A stretch of DNA of 64,000 nucleotides from Polyangium jinanense (GTDB lineage Bacteria > Myxococcota > Polyangia > Polyangiales > Polyangiaceae), in NCBI RefSeq assembly GCF_028435365.1, contig NZ_JAGTJJ010000006.1:310001-374000 (forward strand). The letters run 5' to 3'. Below are positions 41,801 to 49,760 of the stretch, piece by piece; within the stretch, counting starts at the first letter, position 1; each line of letters begins with the position of its first letter. The position numbers and the translations under genes are program-made. The notes under the pieces are model-generated. The model made no database searches, was not told the DNA's origin, and worked only from the letters and a program-made list of their open reading frames with translations.

Positions 41801-43217
41801 ACGAGCCGAAGCGGTCCCCCCGGGCCGCCTCGCGCGGCTCGCGTCCCTCCTCCTCCGCCCCGAGGACGCCGCGGCACTTGCCGCGTTCCGATTCTGCTTC
41901 GGTGTCCTCGGCTGCGTGAGCGCGATCCGCTTCCTCGCGTATGGCTGGGTGGACGAGTTCTTCGTAAAACCCCGGTTTTTCCTGTCCTACTGGGGTTTCG
42001 ATTGGCTCGCGCCGCTCTCCGCGCGGGGCATGCACGCGCTCTTCGTAGCGCTCGCCGTGGTGAGCGCGTGCGTGGCGGTCGGCTTCCTTTATCGCGCCGC
42101 GATCGTCCTCTTCCTGCTCGGCTTCACCTACGTCCAGCTCCTCGACGTCACGAACTACCTCAACCATTACTACCTCGTCAGCCTGCTCGCGCTCCTCCTC
42201 TCCTTCATGCCCCTCCACCGCGCGTATTCGGTGGACGCTTGGCTCTTCCCCAAGCAAAGGAGCGCGACCTTGCCAGCGTGGTGCACGTATCTGCTCCGCG
42301 TCCAGGTCGGCGCCGTCTACTTCTTCGCGGGCCTCGCGAAGGTCAACAGCGATTGGCTCCTCCACGCGCAGCCGCTCAACATCTGGCTCTCGTCGCGCAC
42401 GTACCTGCCGATCATCGGACCGCTGCTCGGCGAGCGCTGGGTCGCCTTCGCCATGAGCTGGGCCGGTTGCCTCTTCGACCTCACCGTCGTGGCTTTTTTG
42501 CTGACGCCGAGGACCCGCGTCGCCGCGTATGCCGTCGTCCTCTTCTTCCACGGGGTTACAAAACTCCTCTTTCCGATCGGCATGTTCCCGGCGATCATGG
42601 TCGTCGCGGCGCTCGTGTTTTTCTCGCCAAGCTGGCCGCGGAACCTCGCCCGTTTCTTCCGCCGCCGCGCCTCCGCGCCCGCCCCTGCCCTGCCCGCGCC
42701 CGCCGCCGCGCCCCTCCCCCGCTTCTTCGGCGCGCGCGTCGCGGTGGCTGCCTGTTATTGCGCCTTCCAGCTCCTCTGGCCCCTCCGGACGCACCTCTAT
42801 GGGGGCAACGTCCTCTGGCACGAGCAGGGAATCCGGTTTTCCTGGCGCGTCATGCTCCGCGAGAAAAACGGGAGCGTCACGTATCTCGTGACGGACCCGC
42901 GGACGGGCCGCACCCAGGAGGTCCCCCCGCGCAAGTACCTCAATGGCAGGCAGGAGCGCGATTTCTCCACGCAGCCCGACCTCATCCTGCGGCTCGCGCA
43001 ACAGATCGCTCTTGATTTCGAGGCGCGCGAGGGCGTGCGCCCGATCGTCCGGGCGCACGCGCCCGTATCCCTCAATGGCCGTCCGGCGGAGCTGCTCATC
43101 GATCCGACGGTCGATCTCGCGTCCATCTCCGACGGGCTCGCCAAGGCCACCTGGATCCGGCCCGTCCCCACGGCACCTCCCATTCACCTCGAGTCCCTGG
43201 CATGGCATCGCCCCTGA
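41793..43217 (+). CDS. HTTM (vitamin K-dependent gamma-carboxylase-like) membrane protein
   Basis: A 474-residue integral membrane protein with about seven or eight helices in the first 270 residues, a Pro/Ala-rich cytoplasmic loop, one more helix (~315-330) and a soluble C-terminal domain. HTTM landmarks include LAAFRFCFGVLGCVSAIRFL, FTYVQLLDVTNYLNHYYLVS and VGAVYFFAGLAKVNSDWL. Bacterial HTTM proteins resemble the carboxylase but their reaction is not established. It is translationally coupled to the imelysin gene upstream (8-bp overlap) and to the TonB receptor downstream (16-bp overlap), which ties it to metal acquisition. Confidence 0.85.
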   Translation: MTERAEAVPPGRLARLASLLLRPEDAAALAAFRFCFGVLGCVSAIRFLAYGWVDEFFVKPRFFLSYWGFDWLAPLSARGMHALFVALAVVSACVAVGFLYRAAIVLFLLGFTYVQLLDVTNYLNHYYLVSLLALLLSFMPLHRAYSVDAWLFPKQRSATLPAWCTYLLRVQVGAVYFFAGLAKVNSDWLLHAQPLNIWLSSRTYLPIIGPLLGERWVAFAMSWAGCLFDLTVVAFLLTPRTRVAAYAVVLFFHGVTKLLFPIGMFPAIMVVAALVFFSPSWPRNLARFFRRRASAPAPALPAPAAAPLPRFFGARVAVAACYCAFQLLWPLRTHLYGGNVLWHEQGIRFSWRVMLREKNGSVTYLVTDPRTGRTQEVPPRKYLNGRQERDFSTQPDLILRLAQQIALDFEAREGVRPIVRAHAPVSLNGRPAELLIDPTVDLASISDGLAKATWIRPVPTAPPIHLESLAWHRP

Positions 43218-45481
43218 TTCGACGCACGACGCTCCCCGCGCTCCTTTTGCTCTCGTTCTCGCCCGCGGCGCTCGCCCAGACCCAAGGCGAACCGCCGCCT
43301 CTGCCGCCGCCCGAAGCCGCCCCGCCGCCCGAGGGCTCGCCGCCAAACGCTGCGGCGGAGGATCCGAATGCGAAAAACGCCGAGCCTCCTCCCCCCATTG
43401 AAATCTCGGTCGTCGGCACGCGCCTCCAGCAGACGAGCGGCTCGGCGCACGTGGTGACGACGAAGCAGCTCCAGCGCTTCAAGTACGACGATCCCCACAA
43501 GATCCTGCTCGCCGTCCCCGGCGTCTACGTCCGCGAGGAGGACGGCTTCGGCTTGCGCCCGAACATCGGCATTCGTGGCGCCGTCTCCGATCGAAGCAAG
43601 AAGGTCACGATCATGGAGGACGGCGTCCTCCTCGGGCCGGCGCCCTACTCGGCGCCCGCCGCGTATTACTTCCCGCTCATCGGCCGCATGGATGCGGTGC
43701 GCGTGGTGAAGGGCCCCTCGGCAATCAGTTATGGCCCGCATACGGTCGGCGGCGCCATCGACATGACCACGGCCGCCATTCCCTCCGAGCGTCGCGGCAT
43801 GCTCGACGTCTCGTTCGGCCAGTACATGTTCCGCAAGGTGCACGCGCGACAAGGAATCGCCGACGACAAATACGGCGTCCTCCTCGAAGCCGTGCACGTC
43901 GCGAACAATGGGTTCAAGGAGCTCGACGGGGGCGGCGACACCGGGTTTGCCCGGACCGACGTCATGATGAAGGGGCGATACACCTTCGATCCCGTGGGCT
44001 CTGTGGTGAACGAGCTCGAGCTCAAGGTGGGCTACCAGAACGAACTCTCGAACGAGACGTACCTGGGCCTCAGCGATGCGGACTTCCGGGCGACGCCGTA
44101 TCGCCGTTACGGGGCGAGCCGGCTCGATCGCATGGAATGGAACCGCACGCAATTCCAGCTCACGCACCGCGCGCGCTTCCGCCCGAACCTGGAGGTCACG
44201 ACGATCGCCTATCGCCACGACCTGCATCGGGCCTGGCGCAAGGTGAACGGGTTCCGCGGCACCTCGGTCGCCGACGTCCTTTCGAACCCCACCGATCCGC
44301 GCAATGCCCTCTACTACGGCGTCCTCACGGGCGCCATCGCCCCGAGCACGGACGACGAGACGCTCATGATCGGGCCGAACGACCGGACGTTCGTCTCGCA
44401 AGGCCTCCAATCCACCGTGTCGTGGCGCCCCAAAACGGGCCCGATCTCCCACCGGATCGAGTATGGCGTCCGCCTCCATTACGACTCGATCCGCCGCCAG
44501 CATACCCAGGACGGCTTCCTGATCGAGGGCGGCAACCCGATCCCCGAGGGGCGCCCCACGGAGACGACCGCCGACAACGACGCGTACACCCACGCCCTCT
44601 CGATGTACGCGACCGACGCGGCGACCTGGGGCCCGCTCACCCTCACGGCCGGCGCGCGGCTCGAATCGATCCGCAGCGTGCTCGAGAATCACCTCACGGG
44701 TGAAGAGAACCTGACCATCCAGCAGGTCGTCCTCCCCGGCGCGGGCGTCTTCCTTGCATTGCCGCGCGATTTCGGACTTCTCTTCGGCGTGCATCAGGGC
44801 TTCTCCCCCATCCCGCCGGGGCAAAACGACCTCGTCCGGCCCGAGAAGAGCTGGAACTACGAGGCCGGCGTACGCTGGGCGCCGAAGCGCGTGCGCGCCG
44901 AGATCATCGGCTTCTACAGCGATTACAAGAACCTCACGAACCTGTGCTCCTTCTCCTCGGGCTGCGTGCAGGAGAACCTCGACCAGCAGACCGACGGCGG
45001 ACAGGCGCGCGTACTCGGCTTCGAAGCGTATGCCGAGAGCGAGATCAAGCTGCGGGAAAACCTCGCGCTCCCCGGCCGATTGAGCTGGACCTATACGAAC
45101 GCGCAGTTCACGAACACCTTCCAATCCACCGATCCCATCTTCGGCGACGTCGAGGCGGGCGACGAGCTGCCGTATGTCCCGAAGCACCAGGTCGCGGCGT
45201 CGATCGGCGTCGAGACGCCGCGCTGGGGCGTGAACGTGGGCTGCACGTACACGAGCCGCATGCGGGAGCTCGCCTCGCAAGGCGAACCCGCGCCGGGCAC
45301 GGCGACGGACGATTATTTCCTCCTCGACGCCTCCGTGAACGTCCGTCCCCTGAAATGGTTGACGATTTACGCGCTCGGACGGAACCTGCTCGACAACGCC
45401 TACATCGCCTCCCGCCGTCCTTATGGCGCTCGCCCCGGCGCTCCGCGCTGGCTACAGGCGGGCGCGCGCCTCGACTTCTGA
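43202..45481 (+). CDS. TonB-dependent outer-membrane receptor, FecA-like
   Basis: A 759-residue receptor with signal peptide (LLLSFSPAALAQ), a Pro-rich TonB-box region (~30-65), plug domain (~70-190: VVGTRLQQTSGSAHVVTTK, ILLAVPGVYVREEDGFGLRP, IGIRGAVSDRSKKVTIMEDG, AVRVVKGPSAISYGPHTVGG) and a 22-stranded barrel ending ...RWLQAGARLDF, with the usual terminal aromatic residue. The plug resembles ferric-citrate receptors of FecA type. It is the third gene of the imelysin-HTTM-receptor operon behind the Fur-like box, consistent with iron uptake. No FecIR sigma/anti-sigma pair is adjacent. Confidence 0.92.
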   Translation: MASPLIRRTTLPALLLLSFSPAALAQTQGEPPPLPPPEAAPPPEGSPPNAAAEDPNAKNAEPPPPIEISVVGTRLQQTSGSAHVVTTKQLQRFKYDDPHKILLAVPGVYVREEDGFGLRPNIGIRGAVSDRSKKVTIMEDGVLLGPAPYSAPAAYYFPLIGRMDAVRVVKGPSAISYGPHTVGGAIDMTTAAIPSERRGMLDVSFGQYMFRKVHARQGIADDKYGVLLEAVHVANNGFKELDGGGDTGFARTDVMMKGRYTFDPVGSVVNELELKVGYQNELSNETYLGLSDADFRATPYRRYGASRLDRMEWNRTQFQLTHRARFRPNLEVTTIAYRHDLHRAWRKVNGFRGTSVADVLSNPTDPRNALYYGVLTGAIAPSTDDETLMIGPNDRTFVSQGLQSTVSWRPKTGPISHRIEYGVRLHYDSIRRQHTQDGFLIEGGNPIPEGRPTETTADNDAYTHALSMYATDAATWGPLTLTAGARLESIRSVLENHLTGEENLTIQQVVLPGAGVFLALPRDFGLLFGVHQGFSPIPPGQNDLVRPEKSWNYEAGVRWAPKRVRAEIIGFYSDYKNLTNLCSFSSGCVQENLDQQTDGGQARVLGFEAYAESEIKLRENLALPGRLSWTYTNAQFTNTFQSTDPIFGDVEAGDELPYVPKHQVAASIGVETPRWGVNVGCTYTSRMRELASQGEPAPGTATDDYFLLDASVNVRPLKWLTIYALGRNLLDNAYIASRRPYGARPGAPRWLQAGARLDF

Positions 45482-45542
45482 ACGTCCCTGCCGACATCTT
45501 GGCCCGCGCCCGCGCTCCCTGCTAGGAGCCGTTCGCCCCCTC

Positions 45543-46619
45543 ATGTCGAGCCAACCCTCGCCCCTCCCGCCCGCGCGCCGCGGCGCCTATTTCATCGGCG
45601 ACAACCTCGACGTCCTGCGGGAGCACGTCCCGGACGCGTCGGTTGATCTGGTCTACCTGGATCCCCCGTTTCAAAGCGGAAGGACGTACCACCTCTACAC
45701 AGGTGTCGCGGCGGACGAACCTGGCGCGGTCGCGTTCGACGATACGTGGTCCTGGGGCGATGCCGCCGCGCGCGCGCTCGCGGCCCTCGTCGCCCAGGGC
45801 GAGCCCGTCGGGCGCGCGCTCGCGGGCCTCCACGGCTTCCTCGGCCCGTGCGACATGATGGCCTACCTCGCCATGATGGCGCCTCGTCTCGTCGAGATGC
45901 GCCGCGTCCTCCGGGCCACGGGCAGCGTCTTTTTGCATTGCGACCCCACCGCGAGCCATTACCTCAAGATCCTGATGGACGCGGTCTTCGGGCCGGAGTG
46001 CTTCCGCAACGAGATCATCTGGCGCTACCGCCGCTGGCCCGCCCGCGCGCGGCGCTTCCAGCGCATGCACGACGTGCTCCTCTTCTACACGCGCGAGGCC
46101 TCGAACGAGCATACGTTCCACGCGCTCTACGGGTACGAAGAGCTCGCGGAGTCCACGAAAAAGACGTTCGGCACGAAAAAGCAGCGCGCGGATTTCTCCG
46201 CCGGGCACAGAAAGCCCGGCGTCTCGGACGAGGAGACGAAAGGGCCGCCGCTCTCCGACGTCTGGGAGATCGGCGTGATCGCGGCGAAGGGCAAAGAGCG
46301 GCTCGGCTATCCGACGCAAAAGCCCGAGGCGCTGCTCGAACGTGTCGTCCTCTCCGCCAGCAACGAGGGCGACGTCGTGCTCGATCCCTTCTGCGGCTCG
46401 GGGACGACCCTCAGCGTGGCCACGCGGCTCGGGCGTCGCTTCCTCGGGATCGACCGGAGCCCCGAGTCGAGGCGTGTCGTCGAGGAGCGGCTCGGGCGCG
46501 CGTTCGGCGAGGCGATCGATTGGGAGATCGTCGATTGCGCGGAGAGTCGGCCGAAGCCGCTCGTGCGCACGGACGCCGGAAGGACGGGCGAGCGAGAGAA
46601 TCGGCCGCGGGTGGCTTGA
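45543..46619 (+). CDS. Solitary DNA methyltransferase (N6-adenine/N4-cytosine, beta class)
   Basis: A 358-residue enzyme. ATG 45543 is the first start that does not overlap the receptor gene; it is only 61 bp behind the receptor stop. The catalytic motif DPPF is at residues 40-43, just after the GDNLDVLREH block, and the SAM-binding motif I, DPFCGSGTT, lies near residue 283, so the order (catalytic before SAM) is of beta type. YPTQKPEALLERVV and GRRFLGIDRSPES are also typical. No restriction endonuclease or specificity gene is next to it, so it may act in regulation or defend against an absent partner. Recognition site unknown. Confidence 0.88.
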   Translation: MSSQPSPLPPARRGAYFIGDNLDVLREHVPDASVDLVYLDPPFQSGRTYHLYTGVAADEPGAVAFDDTWSWGDAAARALAALVAQGEPVGRALAGLHGFLGPCDMMAYLAMMAPRLVEMRRVLRATGSVFLHCDPTASHYLKILMDAVFGPECFRNEIIWRYRRWPARARRFQRMHDVLLFYTREASNEHTFHALYGYEELAESTKKTFGTKKQRADFSAGHRKPGVSDEETKGPPLSDVWEIGVIAAKGKERLGYPTQKPEALLERVVLSASNEGDVVLDPFCGSGTTLSVATRLGRRFLGIDRSPESRRVVEERLGRAFGEAIDWEIVDCAESRPKPLVRTDAGRTGERENRPRVA

Positions 46620-46928
46620 GCCGCGTCGGATGTCGCCTCGATTCGAGGAGGCGTCCCATGGCCCCCGGACGCGCTCGAATCCCCTGAACGAATCCCGCGC
46701 GCTTTCCCGCGGCGTCGAGGACGCCCTTCCCTCATCCGTCTCCGCGCACATGGCCCGATAGAGACATTCGAGAGCTCGCTCGTTGACCGGGACGGATGCC
46801 TCTCTTAAGTGCATGCGAGAGGTCGCTGGGTCGTCGTCTGCCGAAAAGACCCTGGAGTGGATGGCGAAACAGTAGAGCCTCGTGATGGGGGACCGAAGCG
46901 CTCGCAGGGCGAGCAGGGGGGGTGTGCA
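46620..46928 (+). other. 309-bp non-coding region before the Cys-rich protein genes
   Basis: A short inverted repeat CCTCG-ATT-CGAGG (46636-46648) may be a weak terminator for the methyltransferase gene. TTGACC (46783-46788) with TTAAGT 16 bp later (46805-46810) is a possible weak promoter, giving a leader of ~110 nt. No coding frame is convincing. Confidence 0.35.
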
Positions 46929-47624
46929 ATGAAGTGCCGTTCAGGAATGCTGGGTGCAATGGTGGGAATCGGCCTGACGCTGGGCTCCGCCGCGGCCTTC
47001 GCCCGGCCTCCCGGCTGCAACTCGGGCTCTGCGGCGACGATGTACGACGTGGGGGTCGCCAATGGCCGTAGCCTCACGGCGCGGGCCTGGGCGCAGGTGA
47101 ACGATTGCTTCGCGCTCGAGTCCTTCTACAACCTGATCGAGGATGCACTGGATCTGCTCAGTGTGGCCCCGGGCTCGGGGAGGCTCGCCGCCTGCCGCAT
47201 CGGCGGAACCGGCGACGGCATCTTCCAGAAGCTCCTGGATATCGACAACACGTGCACGAACCAGTGTATCCAGACCGGCGAGCAGATCGGCGACGTCATG
47301 GCGAGACTTTATTGCTTGATTTCCATCGCTCTCGGCGGCATCGCCCCCGCGCCTCAATTCATTCAAGGGCCCCTCGGGATCTGCGGGATCAACATGAGGC
47401 TCACGTGCGAGACGACGTTCTTCGCCACTGCTCAGAGCTACCCGGGCTGCGGCCCGTACACGCGAGGGATGTTCGAGGCTTCGTACAGGACCGAGATGAA
47501 CAACGCCTGCTACGCGCCGCCTCCGATCAGCATCGGGGCCCTCGCGCCCGCGGATAGCCCGGAGATCCGGCTGGCGGAGCTCTGGAGCCGGATGAACATC
47601 GCGCTTTACACGCCCGCGGAGTAG
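46929..47624 (+). CDS. Secreted Cys-rich protein, paralog 1 of a tandem trio
   Basis: A 231-residue protein starting at ATG 46929 behind a G-rich ribosome site. The signal peptide is MKCRSGMLGAMVGIGLTLGS with cleavage likely after AFA. The mature part has ~10 Cys. Shared with the next two proteins: an N-terminal Cys before MYDVGVANGRSLTARAWAQ, AACRIGGTGDGIFQKLLDID, a C-x3-C pair, ARLYCLISIALGGI, GICGINMRLTC and CGPYTRGMFEASY. No family is recognised; disulfide-stabilised helices are likely. Its position at the head of three homologs suggests one transcript, though a strong hairpin follows it. Confidence 0.65.
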   Translation: MKCRSGMLGAMVGIGLTLGSAAAFARPPGCNSGSAATMYDVGVANGRSLTARAWAQVNDCFALESFYNLIEDALDLLSVAPGSGRLAACRIGGTGDGIFQKLLDIDNTCTNQCIQTGEQIGDVMARLYCLISIALGGIAPAPQFIQGPLGICGINMRLTCETTFFATAQSYPGCGPYTRGMFEASYRTEMNNACYAPPPISIGALAPADSPEIRLAELWSRMNIALYTPAE

Positions 47625-47662
47625 CGGAACGGGAAGCGAAAGGCACGCCCGGAGCACGGAAG

Positions 47663-47695
47663 CCCAGGCTGCGCGAGGGTCTCGCGCAGCCTGGG
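47663..47695. terminator. Perfect 15-bp hairpin between paralogs 1 and 2
   Basis: CCCAGGCTGCGCGAG (47663-47677), loop GGT, CTCGCGCAGCCTGGG (47681-47695): no mismatches and 12 G/C pairs. It is 38 bp after the stop of paralog 1 and 63 bp before paralog 2. No T-run follows, so it may be a factor-dependent terminator or an mRNA stability element. Being palindromic it would act on either strand. Confidence 0.7.
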
Positions 47696-47758
47696 ACGGC
47701 GCCGAGATTGCAGGGCGAGCCCCTTGTCGAGGTTCTGTGTCTGTGAGGGGAGGACGAA

Positions 47759-48337
47759 ATGAAGAAGCGCGGACAATTCGGTATGTTTTTCGGTGTCGCA
47801 ATGCTTTCTCTGGTCGCGACGGGCGCGCGTCCTGCCTTTGCGGCGCCGCCCCCGGCCTGCGACACCGACACGTTGCAGCGCATGTACGAGGTCGGGTACC
47901 AGAACGGCCAGAGCCTCCTGCAGCGCGCCTGGAGCCGGATCAATCGCTGCAGCAAGCTCCGGGATTTCCGCGAAATCGTGCGTAGCACCTTCGCGGAGGC
48001 AGCGGTCCCGACCACGAGCATGATGGTCGCCTGCCGCATGAGCGGCATGCACGACGGCTACTACGACGCGATCGCGGCGATCGACAGCTCCTGCCGCACC
48101 TGCGTCCTGCAGCAGGACTGGGCCGTGGGCGATTATGCGGCCCATACGTACTGCGCGCTCGGGGGCCTCTCGATTCCGGTGGAGCAGTTCTCCTCGGGTC
48201 CCCGCCGCGTCTGCGGCGCGGCCGCCCGGATGCAGTGTCGCCGCCAGTTCGACCAGTCGGCGCGAAATACCTGCGGCGAACTGATGAGCACGAATCCACC
48301 GGACAGGTTCCGCTCGCTGGCCTGCACCGGCGAATAG
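47759..48337 (+). CDS. Secreted Cys-rich protein, paralog 2
   Basis: A 192-residue protein with GGGGAGG upstream of ATG 47759 and a signal peptide ending ARPAFA-APP. It aligns with paralog 1 over its length: RMYEVGYQNGQSLLQRAWSRIN, VACRMSGMHDGYYDAIAAID, CRTC, HTYCALGGLSIPV, RVCGAAARMQC and a final Cys block. It is shorter at the C-terminus. Seven or eight Cys positions coincide. Function unknown; no transmembrane helix beyond the signal. Confidence 0.65.
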   Translation: MKKRGQFGMFFGVAMLSLVATGARPAFAAPPPACDTDTLQRMYEVGYQNGQSLLQRAWSRINRCSKLRDFREIVRSTFAEAAVPTTSMMVACRMSGMHDGYYDAIAAIDSSCRTCVLQQDWAVGDYAAHTYCALGGLSIPVEQFSSGPRRVCGAAARMQCRRQFDQSARNTCGELMSTNPPDRFRSLACTGE

Positions 48338-48394
48338 CCACCCCGGGCTTCGCCCACGTCCGGCGATCCTCCTCGAACTACGGAAAAACCTCCC

Positions 48395-49075
48395 ATGAAG
48401 ATCCTTGCAGCCATGCTCGCATCGTCGATCGTTGGCCTCGGACACGCGCCGGAGGCCTGGGCGGAGCCCCCCTTCGTCCCTCGGAAATGCCGGGGCTCCG
48501 CGGAGAAGGCGGGCTTCGAGGCGGGCCGCGGCCCCGGGCGCGCCATCGCGCGGGAGGAGGTCGAGCACGCCCATGTCTGCGAGCGCCTCGACCGCGTCGC
48601 GGAACGCATGATGAGGAAAGCGCGCCGATCGCCGCGCGGGCTACGGAACAACCCCCGCGCGATCTGCGAATACGCCGGGACGGTCCAGGGCATTTACGAG
48701 GCGCTGCATGGCGTCTGGGGCCGGTGCAGCGCCTATTGTTGCAGCGAGGGGAAGATCGTCGGCGAGATCGGCGCTGAGCTCTATTGCCATCTCTCCATCG
48801 CCCTGGATGGCCTGGGCGTGACCGACTACCTGCCCCGCAAGCCGCCGTCGCTTTGCGGCGCGGCATTCGAATCCTGCTGCGAGTCGCGCTTCGGCGAGGT
48901 CACGCAGAGCTACGCCGATCCGGAGGGACAGCAGTGCCGCACGTACACGGAGGGCGCGTACCTCTCCGCGTGGGAGCAATCGCTGAACGATCAGTGCGCG
49001 TACGCGATCGAGACCCCGGCGATCACGCCCGACGCGTCGCCCTCGTCACCGCAGGATCCCCTCGACCTTCGATAA
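48395..49075 (+). CDS. Secreted Cys-rich protein, paralog 3
   Basis: A 226-residue protein, the most divergent of the trio. The signal peptide is MKILAAMLASSIVGLGHAPEAWA. Homology is clear in ICEYAGTVQGIYEALHGVW, CSAYCC, GAELYCHLSIALDGLG, SLCGAAFESCCESRFGEV and CRTYTEGAYLSAWEQSLNDQC, which match paralog 1 segment by segment. It adds a basic region near residues 65-85 (RMMRKARRSPRGLRNN). Its last 30 bp overlap the 3' end of the FabZ-like gene on the other strand. Confidence 0.62.
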   Translation: MKILAAMLASSIVGLGHAPEAWAEPPFVPRKCRGSAEKAGFEAGRGPGRAIAREEVEHAHVCERLDRVAERMMRKARRSPRGLRNNPRAICEYAGTVQGIYEALHGVWGRCSAYCCSEGKIVGEIGAELYCHLSIALDGLGVTDYLPRKPPSLCGAAFESCCESRFGEVTQSYADPEGQQCRTYTEGAYLSAWEQSLNDQCAYAIETPAITPDASPSSPQDPLDLR

Positions 49076-49651
49076 CGAAAGCATCCCCTGCGCCACCGTC
49101 TGCCCGCGCACCTCGACATCGGCCTCGAAATGCTGCACGTCCGCGCCCTCGCGGATGAGCCGGATCTCGTAGCTCAGCACGTCGCCCGGAAAGACGTTGC
49201 GCAAGAAGCGGAGCTGGCTCGCGCCGATCGCGCCCGTGCGCATGGGGCCCGCCATCGTGATCGCGGCCAGGATGTCCTCGCCGAGGCCCGGCGTGAAGCC
49301 GGTTTCGAGGCGGTATCCGACGTCCGCGTTGCGCAGCGCCGACACGAGCTCGGATGCGTTCCGGCCGATTGCTTCGAGCTCGCGCTGCACGGCCACGAAG
49401 ATCTGCAGCATGTTCGCCGCCTGCACGATGCCCTCGAGCGCGAGCGCCCGCGGCAGCATGGGCGGCGTCGGGAGCTCGGCCGAGAAAAACGGCTCGTTCA
49501 CGCTCACCGCGCGCGACGCATGCAGCGTGGGGCGGGGCGCGCGTGAATACCCCTCGATCCGATCCACGAGCAAGAGCGGCGGCCGCTGCGGCAGGAGGAG
49601 CATCACGACAGCCGCGCCGAGGGGGAGTACGTCCGTTTTCGTCTGGGCCAT
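49046..49651 (-). CDS. FabZ-like hotdog protein with altered catalytic His
   Basis: A 201-residue hotdog-fold protein of the 3-hydroxyacyl-ACP dehydratase group. The FabZ signature LPHRYPFLLVDRV appears as LPQRPPLLLVDRI, with the catalytic His replaced by Gln, while the second catalytic residue (Glu before the central helix) is kept in ALALEGIVQAANMLQIFVA. GAIGASQLRFLRNVFPGDVL matches the FabZ region KFRRPVVPGD. Length is greater than FabZ (~150) because of a longer middle part. It could be a non-catalytic acyl-binding protein or a dehydratase with changed chemistry. It is convergent with, and overlaps by 30 bp, the third Cys-rich gene. Confidence 0.72.
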   Translation of the reverse strand: MAQTKTDVLPLGAAVVMLLLPQRPPLLLVDRIEGYSRAPRPTLHASRAVSVNEPFFSAELPTPPMLPRALALEGIVQAANMLQIFVAVQRELEAIGRNASELVSALRNADVGYRLETGFTPGLGEDILAAITMAGPMRTGAIGASQLRFLRNVFPGDVLSYEIRLIREGADVQHFEADVEVRGQTVAQGMLSLSKVEGILR

Positions 49652-49760
49652 GCGCGAGACGACTATCGCACAGCTCCACGCCGGGCAAAAGCCCAGGCCA
49701 TGCGCCGCCCCGGCTGGCCCTCGTCAACCCCGGGGATAACCCGTATTCTCGCTTTCCCGT

